Source of the DNA: Paenibacillus helianthi
GTDB lineage: Bacteria > Bacillota > Bacilli > Paenibacillales > Paenibacillaceae
DNA length: 64,000 bases
NCBI RefSeq assembly: GCF_001909055.1
Contig: NZ_LVWI01000001.1
Span: 248,001 to 312,000, forward strand
Direction of reading: 5' to 3'
Numbering within the stretch: position 1 is the stretch's first letter; every line of letters starts with the position of its first letter. Positions 35,625 to 45,454 of the stretch are shown one piece after another. The position numbers and the translations under genes are program-made. The notes under the pieces were generated by a model that saw only the letters and a list, made by a program, of their open reading frames with translations, had not been told where the DNA came from and did no database searches.

Positions 35625-36863
35625 TTACTGATTATATTTTTTGAGAATAATCGTCGCGTTATGTCCACCGAAACCGAATGAATTCGACATAACGATGTTC
35701 AGATCCGCTTTGCGCGGAACATTCGGAACATAATCCAAATCGCATTCCGGGTCGGGGTTGTCCAAATTAATAGTAGGTGCAATCACACCTTTTTGCAGAG
35801 ACAATCCGCAAATTATGGCTTCCACCCCTCCAGCAGCACCAAGCAAGTGGCCTGTCATGGATTTGGTGGAGCTGATTGCAACCTTATATGCATGCTCACC
35901 AAGAGCCATTTTTACAGCGGATGTTTCCGACTTATCACCTACAGGTGTCGAGGTTCCATGAGCATTGATGTAATCAATCTCTTCAGGAGCAATTCCAGCA
36001 TCCCGAATCGCCATCTTGATGCAACGTGCAGCACCATCCGGATCAGGCTCTGTCATATGGTGGGCATCCGCGCTGAGACCATAGCCAATGACCTCGGCAT
36101 AAATCTTGGCACCGCGTTTCTCGGCATGCTCGAGTGATTCGAGAATCAAAATCCCGGCTCCCTCACCCATAACAAACCCATCCCGGTCGATATCGAACGG
36201 GCGGCTCGCCTTCTCAGGCTCGTCGTTGCGCGTCGACATCGCTCTCATTGCACAAAAACCTGCCATGCCCGTTGGACGAATCGTGGCTTCCGAACCACCA
36301 CAGATCATCGCATCTGCATCTCCGCGCTGGATCAGGCGGAAAGACTCTCCAATGGAATGGCTTCCTGTTGCACAGGCTGTAACTGTTGTAGTATTCGGGC
36401 CCTTGGCTCCTAAACTAATCGACAGTTGACCAGATCCCATGTTGGCAATCATCATCGGAATGAAGAACGGGCTGACCCGTTTAGGGCCCTTTTCCAAGAG
36501 AATATTATGATTGTCTTCCCAAGTGCCGAGTCCACCAATACCGGAACCCACAGATACGCCGATCCGTTCCGCATCAATATCCTCACCGATCACAAGTCCG
36601 CTGTCCTTCAGCGCGTCTTCACCTGCTGCGACTGCAAACTGGACAAAACGGTCCATCTTGCGTGCTTCCTTACGGCCAAACCGCGCCTCCGGATCAAAGT
36701 CTTTAATTGATGCCGCTATTTTGGTCGTATACTCGCTGACATCAAAGGCGTCCACCGTCGAAACTCCGGATTTACCCCTCATCAAATGATCCCAGAACGT
36801 GTCCAAATCCGTGCCCAGCGACGTTATCACGCCCATACCTGTAACAACCACTCTATGACTCAA
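35625..36863 (-). CDS. fabF: Beta-ketoacyl-ACP synthase II
   Basis: 412 residues. Active-site cysteine in [15 protein letters not shown] and the two histidines in [11 protein letters not shown] and [12 protein letters not shown]-terminus [14 protein letters not shown]. FabF elongates acyl-ACP. Start TTG at 36863 is seven bases after GGGGTG; a TTG two codons earlier is too close. It sits between acpP and rnc in the fatty acid operon. Confidence 0.95.
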   Translation of the reverse strand: MSHRVVVTGMGVITSLGTDLDTFWDHLMRGKSGVSTVDAFDVSEYTTKIAASIKDFDPEARFGRKEARKMDRFVQFAVAAGEDALKDSGLVIGEDIDAERIGVSVGSGIGGLGTWEDNHNILLEKGPKRVSPFFIPMMIANMGSGQLSISLGAKGPNTTTVTACATGSHSIGESFRLIQRGDADAMICGGSEATIRPTGMAGFCAMRAMSTRNDEPEKASRPFDIDRDGFVMGEGAGILILESLEHAEKRGAKIYAEVIGYGLSADAHHMTEPDPDGAARCIKMAIRDAGIAPEEIDYINAHGTSTPVGDKSETSAVKMALGEHAYKVAISSTKSMTGHLLGAAGGVEAIICGLSLQKGVIAPTINLDNPDPECDLDYVPNVPRKADLNIVMSNSFGFGGHNATIILKKYNQ

Positions 36864-37018
36864 ACGCAATCACCCCATCTGTAGGCTGTATCTTCTTGTT
36901 ATAAAACTATATAAACTTCAATCGCCGCAAGGTCATTCCATGCGCGGTCCAGTTATTTTCCCCGTAAAGGTGCATATGGCATCCTTTGGTACTGCATAAA
37001 TGCTGTAAAATGAGGAGA

Positions 37019-37045
37019 AGTCCCGCCCTCTGTAGGAACGGGACT
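37019..37045 (-). terminator. Intercistronic hairpin between acpP and fabF
   Basis: AGTCCCG and CGGGACT on the minus strand with a 13-base loop; no T run follows. It lies 16 bases after the acpP stop and could protect or partly end the acpP message, allowing more carrier protein than enzymes. Confidence 0.45.
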
Positions 37046-37060
37046 CTCAATCATATGACT

Positions 37061-37294
37061 CTAGGTATGAGATTGTATGTACTTCACAACTTCACCCACG
37101 GTCGTAATCTTCTCTGCATCTTCATCAGAGATTTCCATGTCGAATTCATCTTCCAATTCCATAACCAATTCTACTACATCAAGAGAATCAGCACCTAAAT
37201 CATCTTTGAAAGACGCTTCTAATGTTACCTCAGCTTCATCGGCACCTAAGCGGTCGATGACAATGCGTTTTACACGCTCCAATACATCGGACAT
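37061..37294 (-). CDS. acpP: Acyl carrier protein
   Basis: 77 residues. The phosphopantetheine serine is in [12 protein letters not shown]; the whole is acidic and helical. It carries acyl chains for the neighbouring Fab enzymes. ATG at 37294 follows GAGGAGGTGA. A TATAAT box lies in the gap to fabG and may supply a private promoter, but no good -35 was found. Confidence 0.96.
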   Translation of the reverse strand: MSDVLERVKRIVIDRLGADEAEVTLEASFKDDLGADSLDVVELVMELEDEFDMEISDEDAEKITTVGEVVKYIQSHT

Positions 37295-37414
37295 CCGGTT
37301 CACCTCCTCTTTTGGTATTATACGAGATATGAAGTCAAAATACCATAGAGCTCAAAAAACGCTTTCCGGCCGCCCCAATTCTCTTCCACTGTAGACTTTA
37401 CAGCTTTGTTGGCC

Positions 37415-38164
37415 TTACATGTACATTCCGCCATCCACGTGAAGTGTCTGACCCGTCATGTAGGCTGCCCCTTCCGAGGCTAGAAATACAACCGCCATGG
37501 CAATGTCCTCCGGCCGCCCGAGTCGTGCAAGGGGAATCCCCTTCTCGTACTCGCTGCGGACTTCATCGGACAACTGTTGTGTCATTTCGGTATCAATACA
37601 GCCCGGGGCAATACAGTTCACTGTGATACCCCGGGAGGACAACTCGCGTGCCGCTGACTTGGTCATTCCAATAATACCTGCTTTGGCTGCTGAGTAGTTC
37701 AACTGCCCGGCATTCCCAATCACACCGATAACCGAAGAAATATTGATAATTCTGCCGTAACGCTGCTTCATCATCGGGCGGGTAGCTGATTTCAGACAGT
37801 TGAACACGCCTTTCAGATTCGTCTCGATCACCTGATCAAAATCTTCTTCTTTCATACGCATGATCAGATTATCCCTGGTGATACCGGCATTATTGACCAG
37901 AATATCAATCTTACCCCAGGTGTTAATAACCTCTTTCACCAGGTTATCCGCTTGTTGGCTGTTGCCGACATCGCCCTTCAGGGCAATCCCTTCCGAGCCA
38001 AGTTCGACGATACGAGCGACGGTCTCTTGAGCAGCCGCTTCATTGCCTGAATAATTCACGGCTACTTTCACTCCATACTCCGCAAGTGCAAGCGCAATAC
38101 TCCGTCCAATGCCACGCGATCCGCCTGTGACGAGAGCTGTCTGGCCTTTTAATGCTGAGAACAT
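37415..38164 (-). CDS. fabG: 3-oxoacyl-ACP reductase
   Basis: 249 residues, a classical SDR: VTGGSRGIG, NNAGITRDN, NISSVIG and YSAAKAGIIGM with the closing GQTLHVDGGMYM motif. It reduces beta-ketoacyl-ACP with NADPH. ATG at 38164 is eight bases after AAAGGGGA. Located between fabD and acpP. Confidence 0.95.
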   Translation of the reverse strand: MFSALKGQTALVTGGSRGIGRSIALALAEYGVKVAVNYSGNEAAAQETVARIVELGSEGIALKGDVGNSQQADNLVKEVINTWGKIDILVNNAGITRDNLIMRMKEEDFDQVIETNLKGVFNCLKSATRPMMKQRYGRIINISSVIGVIGNAGQLNYSAAKAGIIGMTKSAARELSSRGITVNCIAPGCIDTEMTQQLSDEVRSEYEKGIPLARLGRPEDIAMAVVFLASEGAAYMTGQTLHVDGGMYM

Positions 38165-38211
38165 GCCATATTCCCCTTTCATCATTCCACATCGTTTGAC
38201 TATACCGGAAT

Positions 38212-39135
38212 TCACCAGCCTGTTCGCACACTTTCCAGACTATTGATATTAACAACCTTAACGGTCTTATCAATCTTGCGGATTAATCCTGCTAGCACAT
38301 TGCCTGAACCAATCTCCACAAAGGTATCCACTCCAGCTGCAATCAGCCATTCTACACTATCCTGCCACAGCACAGGAGAAAACACCTGCCGAACTAAAAG
38401 TTCGCGGATCTCATCCGGTTCTGTGACCGCTGTCGCATTCACATTGACAATCACCGGCACAGAAGGCGTGTTAAAGGTTACTTTTCCAAGTTCAACAGCC
38501 AGGCGTTCAGCAGCTTCCTTCATCAGAGATGAATGAAACGGCCCGCTTACTTCAAGAGGAATGGCCCGTTTACCGCCAATTTCCTTCACTCGCTGCACCA
38601 CTTCTTCAACGCCCGCCTTGGAACCGGAGACAACGATTTGACCCGGGCAGTTCACATTGGCCAGCTCCACAACATGACCTGCATCCGATATCTGGCGGCA
38701 GAGCTCAGTCAAGGCTTCACGTTCCGCACCCAGCACAGCTGCCATTGCCCCTTGTCCGCCGGGAACCGCTTCTTCCATAAAGCGCCCACGCAGACGCACC
38801 AGGCTCACCGCATCCTCATATGACAATACACCGGCAGCTACAAGGGCACTGTACTCCCCAAGGCTGTGTCCTGCAACATAATCAGGATTCACCCCTTGTT
38901 CCCGCAGCGCTTCCAGGTAAGCCACACTAGTTGTAACAAGTGCAGGCTGTGTATTAACAGTCTGCTTCAGATCACTGTCCGGCCCCTCAAAAACAAGCCG
39001 GCTGAGCGGAAATCCAAGCACTTCGTCGCCCTTTTCGAACACCGCACGGCTATGCGGAAGAGCATCATATATATCCTTACCCATACCCACAGCCTGTGCA
39101 CCCTGGCCAGGAAAAACAAACGCAATTTTACCCAT
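38212..39135 (-). CDS. fabD: Malonyl-CoA:ACP transacylase
   Basis: 307 residues. N-terminus FVFPGQGAQAVGMGKD, nucleophile in GHSLGEYSAL and catalytic His in VSGPFHSSLM. It loads malonyl groups on ACP. ATG after AGAAGGAG. Between fabH and fabG. Confidence 0.95.
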   Translation of the reverse strand: MGKIAFVFPGQGAQAVGMGKDIYDALPHSRAVFEKGDEVLGFPLSRLVFEGPDSDLKQTVNTQPALVTTSVAYLEALREQGVNPDYVAGHSLGEYSALVAAGVLSYEDAVSLVRLRGRFMEEAVPGGQGAMAAVLGAEREALTELCRQISDAGHVVELANVNCPGQIVVSGSKAGVEEVVQRVKEIGGKRAIPLEVSGPFHSSLMKEAAERLAVELGKVTFNTPSVPVIVNVNATAVTEPDEIRELLVRQVFSPVLWQDSVEWLIAAGVDTFVEIGSGNVLAGLIRKIDKTVKVVNINSLESVRTGW

Positions 39136-39227
39136 CAGTCTGAACTCCTTCTCGTTGAACAGTGAGGCATTTAGCCTGCTCCGGCCGTTCTGCCACCACT
39201 TCCTTCTATATTATAGGACCTGTGGCA

Positions 39228-40217
39228 TTACCAGATCAGGACAGAAGCGCCCCATGTAAGACCTCCACCGAAACCTACCATCAGCACGGTGTCGCCTTCC
39301 TTCATCCGGCCTTCTTCTGCTGCCTCTACAAGCGCAAGCGGAATCGATGCTGCTGATGTGTTAGCATATTTATCGACATTGATTACGCATTTCTCCGGCG
39401 GCAGATCCAAACGCTGCATCGCAGATTGAATGATGCGGATATTCGCCTGATGCGGTACAAACAGATCAATATTTTCTTTGGAAATTCCTGCTTTGGTAAG
39501 CACTCGTTCCGTAGCTGAACCCATAATCCGTACTGCAAATTTGAAAACCTCACGGCCGTTCATGTAAATAAAGTGTTTTTTATCTTCTACGGTTTGCTGT
39601 GAAGCCGGGAGCCGCGAACCGCCCGCTTCCATCTTCAGCAGACTTCCGCCGGAGCCCTCAGCGCCGAGATCAAAGGATTGGAATCCTCTTCCTTCCGGCA
39701 CTTCCCCAAGAATAACGGCACCTGCACCATCACCGAAAAGAACACAGGTATTACGGTCCGTGTAATCGGTGATACGCGACAAGGTGTCTGCACCGATAAT
39801 AAGAGCATTGTTGTACATTCCGTTCTGGATAAATCCGGTTGCTGTAGCCAAGCTGTATACGAAGCCTGAACAAGCCGCCGACAAATCAAATGCCGCCGCG
39901 CCTTTTGCACCCAGTTTGTCCTGAAGGATGCAGGCTGTGGACGGAAATGCACTATCCGGCGTTACCGTAGCGATAATAATCAGATCGAGATCTTCTGCTT
40001 TCATTCCCGCTGAATCCAGCGCTCTGAGCGCTGCTTCGTATGCAAGGTCCGAGGTCGCTTCATGCGGCGCGGCAATATGCCGTTCCCGGATGCCCGTGCG
40101 GCTGACAATCCATTCATCATTAGTTTCGACGATCTTCTCCAGATCACTATTGGTTAATATTTTCTCAGGCACATATTTCCCTGTCCCAATTATTCCTACC
40201 GGACGCAATTGTTTCAT
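39228..40217 (-). CDS. fabH: Beta-ketoacyl-ACP synthase III
   Basis: 329 residues. Active-site Cys in DLSAACSGFVYSL, His in VPHQANIRI and Asn in KYANTSAAS. It starts fatty acid synthesis from acyl-CoA and malonyl-ACP. The ATG at 40217 lies nine bases past the plsX stop; a GTG at 40229 overlapping plsX is possible, and the ribosome site is weak in either case, so translation is probably coupled. Confidence 0.95.
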   Translation of the reverse strand: MKQLRPVGIIGTGKYVPEKILTNSDLEKIVETNDEWIVSRTGIRERHIAAPHEATSDLAYEAALRALDSAGMKAEDLDLIIIATVTPDSAFPSTACILQDKLGAKGAAAFDLSAACSGFVYSLATATGFIQNGMYNNALIIGADTLSRITDYTDRNTCVLFGDGAGAVILGEVPEGRGFQSFDLGAEGSGGSLLKMEAGGSRLPASQQTVEDKKHFIYMNGREVFKFAVRIMGSATERVLTKAGISKENIDLFVPHQANIRIIQSAMQRLDLPPEKCVINVDKYANTSAASIPLALVEAAEEGRMKEGDTVLMVGFGGGLTWGASVLIW

Positions 40218-40225
40218 GTCCTCAC

Positions 40226-41215
40226 TCACTTCCCGCTGATTTCCTTGGATATACTGGATACCAAATCCGCTTGCAAAGCAATTCGTGCTTGTCTGACTGC
40301 ATTCTTGACAGCATTCCCGTCAGATGAACCATGCCCTTTCACTACCAACCCGCTGAGACCGAGCAACGGTGCCCCGCCATGCTCCTTATAATCCATTTTA
40401 CCCTTGAGGCTTCTGAGCTCAGGCATCAGGATGGCCGCCCCCAGCTTCGTCTTCAGAGACTTACTGAACTGTTCCTTCAGCAGAGAGAACATCGCACCCG
40501 CTGTACCTTCCAGTGTCTTCAATAGTATATTCCCTGCAAATCCGTCACATACGAGTACATCGCAGTTGCCGGTGAGTACATCCCGTGCTTCCACATTGCC
40601 GACAAAATGAATCCCCTGCAGCGCTTCAAGCAGCGGGTAAGCTTCCTTCGTCAGTTCATTGCCTTTTCCAGGCTCGGTGCCTACGTTCAGCAGACCCACG
40701 CGCGGTTTAGCAATGCCATGCACTTTGTTGCGGTAAATACTGCCCATTAGTGCATATTGCACCAGATGCTGGGGCTTGGCATCCATATTGGCACCCAGAT
40801 CAAGCGCCAGCACACCGACATCATCCAGGGTCGGAATCATTGGCGCCAGCGCAGGGCGTTCAATCCCCTGCATTCTCCCCACAACAAGCAGCCCCGTTGT
40901 CATTAAGGCTCCTGTATTCCCGGACGAGATCATGGCGTCAGCTTCACCTTCGCGAACCATACGGCCTGCAACTACCATGGACGAGTCCTTTTTACGGCGG
41001 ACCGCCTTTACAGGCTCTTCATCAGCACCAATAACGTCACCTGCGTGACGCACAGTCACATTGGAAGGCTTATTCTTCAGCAGCGGCTCAAGTCTGGCTT
41101 CATCACCGACGAGCACAATCTGCGTGTCACTCCACTCTGCAGCTGCGGATAACGCACCTTGGACATTACACTCAGGAGCATTGTCCCCACCCATCGCATC
41201 AATGGCGATCAGCAC
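40226..41215 (-). CDS. plsX: Phosphate acyltransferase PlsX
   Basis: 329 residues. The signature IAIDAMGGDNAPE opens the protein; GNTGALMTTGLLVVGRM and DGFAGNILLKT follow. PlsX makes acyl-phosphate from acyl-ACP for phospholipid synthesis. GTG at 41215 is nine bases after AAGGGGGA and overlaps the fapR stop. Confidence 0.95.
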   Translation of the reverse strand: MLIAIDAMGGDNAPECNVQGALSAAAEWSDTQIVLVGDEARLEPLLKNKPSNVTVRHAGDVIGADEEPVKAVRRKKDSSMVVAGRMVREGEADAMISSGNTGALMTTGLLVVGRMQGIERPALAPMIPTLDDVGVLALDLGANMDAKPQHLVQYALMGSIYRNKVHGIAKPRVGLLNVGTEPGKGNELTKEAYPLLEALQGIHFVGNVEARDVLTGNCDVLVCDGFAGNILLKTLEGTAGAMFSLLKEQFSKSLKTKLGAAILMPELRSLKGKMDYKEHGGAPLLGLSGLVVKGHGSSDGNAVKNAVRQARIALQADLVSSISKEISGK

Positions 41216-41795
41216 TGCGGTTTCCCCCTTCGCTGTATTCTTCAATTGCGGACCGGTACACTATGAAATGGCCCTGAAAAACTAACTCTTCACCGACATA
41301 GGTAAATACGTCCACTTCCGCTTTACCGTTTCGGCCCGCGAGTGAACGCACCTGCGCTTTGGCAATACATTTCTCATGAAGCCGCACCATTCGGACAAAC
41401 CGAATATCGGCGGAAGCCGTCAAGGCAATCTCATCATTGATAATGGCTACCGCCAGTGAATTGGCTTGGGCAAATACATAGTGTCCACGTGCGATCCCAT
41501 TTCTGGAGAATACATGTTCCTCACGGATTTCAAAGATGGAAATCCCGCTCCGGTCCAGCTGCAGGTCTACAATATCACCGACCACTTCATCTGCAGGCAA
41601 GGACCGCACCTGATCATAAGAGTGCTCAGCCATTTGCTTCATCCGCTCACGCAGCTCGGGAATCCCTAACTCCATCCGGTCCAGCCGGATCGTCTGTATG
41701 CTCACCTTGAGCTGCCGGGTCAGTTCCCGGTCAGTCACAAAAGGGTTACCGTCTATGATCTGCAGCAGCTTCTGCTGACGCTCTTTCTTGGACAT
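41199..41795 (-). CDS. fapR: Fatty acid and phospholipid biosynthesis regulator FapR
   Basis: 198 residues: a DeoR-like helix-turn-helix (VTDRELTRQLKVSIQTIRLDR) and a hot-dog malonyl-CoA-binding domain (ARGHYVFAQANSLAVA, GEELVFQGHFIVYRS). FapR represses lipid genes and is released by malonyl-CoA. It is first in the operon fapR-plsX-fabH-fabD-fabG-acpP-fabF, and its own promoter carries a FapR box at 41988-42004. Confidence 0.95.
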   Translation of the reverse strand: MSKKERQQKLLQIIDGNPFVTDRELTRQLKVSIQTIRLDRMELGIPELRERMKQMAEHSYDQVRSLPADEVVGDIVDLQLDRSGISIFEIREEHVFSRNGIARGHYVFAQANSLAVAIINDEIALTASADIRFVRMVRLHEKCIAKAQVRSLAGRNGKAEVDVFTYVGEELVFQGHFIVYRSAIEEYSEGGNRSADRH

Positions 41796-41987
41796 CCGCT
41801 CTATGGCGGCTCACCTCCTGGCACATGCCAAGCGGAAACGGCTTCAGCGCCCATGAAATGGACAGGCTCCGTTTCAGCAGGAAATATAAGGGTAATGGGT
41901 GGCATAGCCAAGAATCCTTATATTTTAAAAATAGCATCCGGCCTGGGATGGCCGCTATTCTCATTGCTATAAATCTTATGAATATAT

Positions 41988-42004
41988 TTAGAACCAGGTA
42001 CTAA
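41988..42004. promoter_or_regulatory. FapR operator overlapping the operon promoter
   Basis: On the minus strand TTAGTACCTGGTTCTAA, a close match to the known FapR palindrome (TTAGTACCTrnTACTAA form). It lies just downstream of a TATACT -10 candidate near 42010-42016, where binding would block initiation of the fapR operon. Confidence 0.8.
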
Positions 42005-42088
42005 TATGTAGTATAAAGCATGCCGAAGCAAAAATAAAGCGTTGACTTCCAGACTTGCTTAAGCAAGCCTATTCAATCGAATATTTTC

Positions 42089-42126
42089 AAAAAAAATAGC
42101 ACCTCACCAGCTGATGAAGTGCTATC
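42089..42126 (-). terminator. Intrinsic terminator after rpmF
   Basis: Minus strand AGCACTTCATC...TGGTGAGGTGCT followed by ATTTTTTTT. It separates the DUF177-rpmF transcript from the fapR promoter. Confidence 0.85.
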
Positions 42127-42137
42127 TTTCGAATAGA

Positions 42138-42311
42138 CTATTGTTTGATGATCTCTCTAGCTTTGTAAGTTCCGCAAACTTTGCATACGTGGTGAGCCAG
42201 TTTCAGCTCTCCGCATTGTTCACATTTCACCATGCCCGGCACAACCAGTTTGAAGTGGGTACGGCGTTTGTCACGGCGTGTTTTGGACGTTCTCCGTTGA
42301 GGTACTGCCAT
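42138..42311 (-). CDS. rpmF: 50S ribosomal protein L32
   Basis: 57 residues, [20 protein letters not shown] with a four-cysteine zinc ribbon (CEQC...CKVC). Zinc-binding form. GGAGGTG precedes the ATG. It follows the DUF177 gene by 52 bases, the usual bacterial pairing. Confidence 0.96.
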   Translation of the reverse strand: MAVPQRRTSKTRRDKRRTHFKLVVPGMVKCEQCGELKLAHHVCKVCGTYKAREIIKQ

Positions 42312-42363
42312 TGTGTTACACCTCCTAATTCTGTTTTAACCCGTTATCACCCGGGATTTGTTC

Positions 42364-42885
42364 TTAGTCATCTTGCTTGGTAAAGAATCCTTTCAACGCA
42401 GCGAGTCTAGGATCGATCACTGTGTTGTCGCAACTGCAGGTGCCTTCGTTCAAATTTTGTCCGCATTTCTGACAAAGACCAAGACAGTCTGCCTTGCACA
42501 ATACCGAATCCGGTAAGTGCAGTACGAAATTTTCCTCCACAAACGGGACAAGATCCACAATCTCATCCTCGACGTAAATGAATTCCTCATCTTCATCTTG
42601 GGGAAGAAGCGGCTGCTTAAGCCATTTGAAAGTCTCAGCAAAAGGAATGTTCAATTCACTGTTAACCTCTGTAAGGCAACGCGCACATAACATGTCCACA
42701 TTCCCATTCAATTTCCCCACCACATTCACACAATCGGTGTCTGCGGGCAGCGCTTTAAGGTCCACTGAAAGTGGTGCAACAGCGAGTATATCCTTTCGCC
42801 CTTTGACAAGCTCGGTTACATCCAGCGTTTCCTGAATGTGCAGAGGCTCGTCGGCATTAGCCAATTTGCGAAAGTGAATCTTCAT
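42364..42885 (-). CDS. DUF177 (YceD-family) protein
   Basis: 173 residues. N-terminus MKIHFRKLANADEPLHIQE, CARCLTEV mid-protein and a C-terminal cysteine cluster (CLGLCQKCGQNLNEGTCSC) suggesting zinc. Homologues are tied to 23S rRNA accumulation, as inferred in other species. ATG at 42885 is six bases after GGAGTG; the longer frame is outside the family. Upstream of rpmF, with which it is co-transcribed. Confidence 0.9.
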   Translation of the reverse strand: MKIHFRKLANADEPLHIQETLDVTELVKGRKDILAVAPLSVDLKALPADTDCVNVVGKLNGNVDMLCARCLTEVNSELNIPFAETFKWLKQPLLPQDEDEEFIYVEDEIVDLVPFVEENFVLHLPDSVLCKADCLGLCQKCGQNLNEGTCSCDNTVIDPRLAALKGFFTKQDD

Positions 42886-43035
42886 ATTCATCACTCCAAA
42901 CAAACAAAATTTATTATACCTAGTATTCCCTAACTTTGTCAACCATTTTCCCTTTATATTGTTTCAGCGGTCAGATCAAATTATGATATAACTAATCTGG
43001 AATCCTAATGATCAAGAATATGAGGTGAAATTATA

Positions 43036-44274
43036 GTGACTACAGTAGGCATTATTGCAGAGTACAACCCTTTACATAATGGACATGTCCACCACTTCGA
43101 AGAGGCCAAGCGGCTATCCGGTGCAGATCACTCCATTGTGATCATGAGCGGACCCTTCACCCAGCGCGGCGAACCGGCGGCGGTAAGCAAGCGTGCCCGT
43201 ACGGAGATGGCGCTCCATATGGGCGCCGACGTCGTGATTGAGCTGCCGGTGGCGTATGCCGTCCAGCCGGCAGAGTGGTTCGCCTTCGGAGCAGTAGCTC
43301 TGCTGGAAGCGACCGGGGTCGTGGACAGCTTGTGCTTCGGCTCCGAAGCCGGGACTTTGAGCGCGCTGCAGCCGCTGGCCGAATTTCTGGCCAAAGAAAG
43401 CAGCGCGCTTAAGAGCGAGATCCGCCGCCGCATGGCACTCGGAGCGAGCTTCCCCGCCGCGTACAGCCTGGCTGCGGCGTCCGTCTGGGAAGATTCTCTC
43501 CCGGGAAAGGAGAGAATCTTCGATGCTGCCGGGCTGCTGCGCCAGCCGAACAACAGCCTCGGCCTGCACTACCTGATCGCGCTGCGGCGGCTCGGCAGCG
43601 CAATCAGGCCCCTCACTGTGCCGCGCACCGGCGCAGGCTTCCACGACCCGCTGCAGAGCGGGTCGAGAATCGCAAGTGCCACAGCGATACGCCAGGCGCT
43701 CTCAGAAGGCGGATCACCTGCAGCTTACATGCCAGATTATAGCATGTCCATCCTGGAAAGAGAGCATGCGGCGGGCAGAGGCCCGCTGAATCTGGAAAGC
43801 TTCAGGATTCAGCTCCGCCACCTGCTCTCCACTCGAACACCGGCCGAGCTGCAAATCCTGCAGGACATGAATGAAGGCCTGGAAAACCGGTTGCTGCGGA
43901 TTTTGCCTTCTCTTCCGCGCTTCACTGTATCCGCAGTACTGGAGGCGCTGAAAAGCAAGCGTTACACGCGCACCAGGCTTCAGCGTTTACTGATTCATAC
44001 CCTGCTGAACCACAGCAAGGAAGAAATGGCACCAGCTCTCCTCGCGAAGGGGCCCGGTTACATCCGGATCCTCGGCTTCCGGGAAAGCGGACGCCCGTTG
44101 TTGAAGCAGATGAAGCACCGTGCCAGCTGGCCCGTATTGACTAGTCCGGCACAGTTCTCATATCCAATGCTCGAAAGAGATCTGCAAGCCGCCTCCGCTT
44201 ATGCCGGAGCATTCAGCAACCCCTTGCGTACAGATCTTTACAGCGACTATCTGGAGCCCCCGGTCAGGATTTGA
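43036..44274 (+). CDS. tmcAL: tRNA(Met) cytidine acetate ligase (TmcAL, formerly YlbM)
   Basis: 412 residues. The nucleotidyltransferase-like motif is AEYNPLHNGHVHH near the start and SGPFTQRGEPA follows. The enzyme makes N4-acetylcytidine at the wobble base of elongator tRNA(Met) from acetate and ATP. Start is GTG at 43036 after GAGGTGA. Its last 11 bases overlap the convergent sepM gene. The region 43,150-43,680 is much more GC-rich than the rest. Confidence 0.93.
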   Translation: MTTVGIIAEYNPLHNGHVHHFEEAKRLSGADHSIVIMSGPFTQRGEPAAVSKRARTEMALHMGADVVIELPVAYAVQPAEWFAFGAVALLEATGVVDSLCFGSEAGTLSALQPLAEFLAKESSALKSEIRRRMALGASFPAAYSLAAASVWEDSLPGKERIFDAAGLLRQPNNSLGLHYLIALRRLGSAIRPLTVPRTGAGFHDPLQSGSRIASATAIRQALSEGGSPAAYMPDYSMSILEREHAAGRGPLNLESFRIQLRHLLSTRTPAELQILQDMNEGLENRLLRILPSLPRFTVSAVLEALKSKRYTRTRLQRLLIHTLLNHSKEEMAPALLAKGPGYIRILGFRESGRPLLKQMKHRASWPVLTSPAQFSYPMLERDLQAASAYAGAFSNPLRTDLYSDYLEPPVRI

Positions 44275-45301
44275 CCGGCAGCTCCTGCATATACTTCAGC
44301 GCATCGGCAAGGGTCGATACCGGTACAAGCTTCATATCCGTACCGATTTTATCAGCTTTCGCCTTGGCTTCCTCATAATTTTGAACGGGCACAAAAAAGA
44401 TCTCTGCCCCTTTCCGGTCAGCTGCAACGATCTTATGCTTAACTCCGCCAATAGCACCTACTTTCCCGTCCGGATCAATAGTGCCTGTACCTGCAACCCG
44501 ATGGCCTTTGGTCAGATCACCAGGAGTCAATTGGTTGTATATCTCCATGGTAAACATCAAACCTGCCGAAGGCCCGCCTACATCTGTGTCCACAAAGCTT
44601 ACCATTTTGCCTTCCATCTCAGGTTCTACCTTTTGTACCACTCCGATCACTACCCCAAGACCGGGCTTCACCACTCCAGTCTGCTGATTCTTGACTTCTA
44701 CCAGCTTGACCGTTTCCTCAACTTCTTTGCCTTTTCTCTGCAGCACAACAACTGCAGGATCACCAATTTTTTTAGTCGAAAGAAGCTTGGATAACGCATC
44801 CGGATCGGGTATAGTCTGCCCTTCTACACTGATGATTTTATCGCCGGGCTTGAACTGTTCCTGGTTGCCCGTCACAGGTACTGAGAACACATACAGATAA
44901 TCCACCACATCTTTATAAGGAATGTCCGCCGCATGATAAGCCGCCTGTACGGCATAGGACTGCGAGCTGTTCATGTAATATACTTGCTCGGCCGCATACT
45001 CCTGCTCCGTCTTATCTCCCAGCCGGGTCTCCTTCAGGACAACCTCAGCATTGGAATTGAATACTGAGGCTACCAGAAGTGCAACATTGGCGTAGCTCGC
45101 AGATACTGTGGTCATCATAAAAGTTCCCTTTTCATCCTTATCTGCATTCTGGACCTGAATCATTGGCGCTACCTCAGAGGCACTACCGGGTTGATAGACA
45201 ATATAGGGCGTATTCATAAATACAGCAACATAAAGAATCACCACAAAAGTGAACAAGTAGGCTGTGGCACGGAATCCTACCCGGCGTTTCATTTGCCTCA
45301 C
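44264..45301 (-). CDS. SepM/YlbL-family membrane serine protease (PDZ plus Lon-type domain)
   Basis: 345 residues. One N-terminal membrane helix (about 10-30), a PDZ domain (about 125-205), and a Lon-like C-terminal protease with the Ser in GGPSAGLMFTMEIY and Lys in GGVKHKIVAADRKGA. In streptococci SepM trims the competence pheromone; here a substrate is unknown, although an AgrD-like peptide gene lies 3.2 kb away. GTG at 45301 follows AAGGGAA. Confidence 0.9.
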   Translation of the reverse strand: MRQMKRRVGFRATAYLFTFVVILYVAVFMNTPYIVYQPGSASEVAPMIQVQNADKDEKGTFMMTTVSASYANVALLVASVFNSNAEVVLKETRLGDKTEQEYAAEQVYYMNSSQSYAVQAAYHAADIPYKDVVDYLYVFSVPVTGNQEQFKPGDKIISVEGQTIPDPDALSKLLSTKKIGDPAVVVLQRKGKEVEETVKLVEVKNQQTGVVKPGLGVVIGVVQKVEPEMEGKMVSFVDTDVGGPSAGLMFTMEIYNQLTPGDLTKGHRVAGTGTIDPDGKVGAIGGVKHKIVAADRKGAEIFFVPVQNYEEAKAKADKIGTDMKLVPVSTLADALKYMQELPVKS

Positions 45302-45454
45302 TGCTTTTCCCTTCTTTCCCTCAGCACTGGACTATACACTTGGAATGATCTTGTGAAGCGGCCGGTTGGACCGAGGCATGACGGTTGTCTTCTCTGCATA
45401 AATTGATAACAGTCTTTAGCCTATGTCCTAAGCTATGAAGAGGTGATGCTCAAA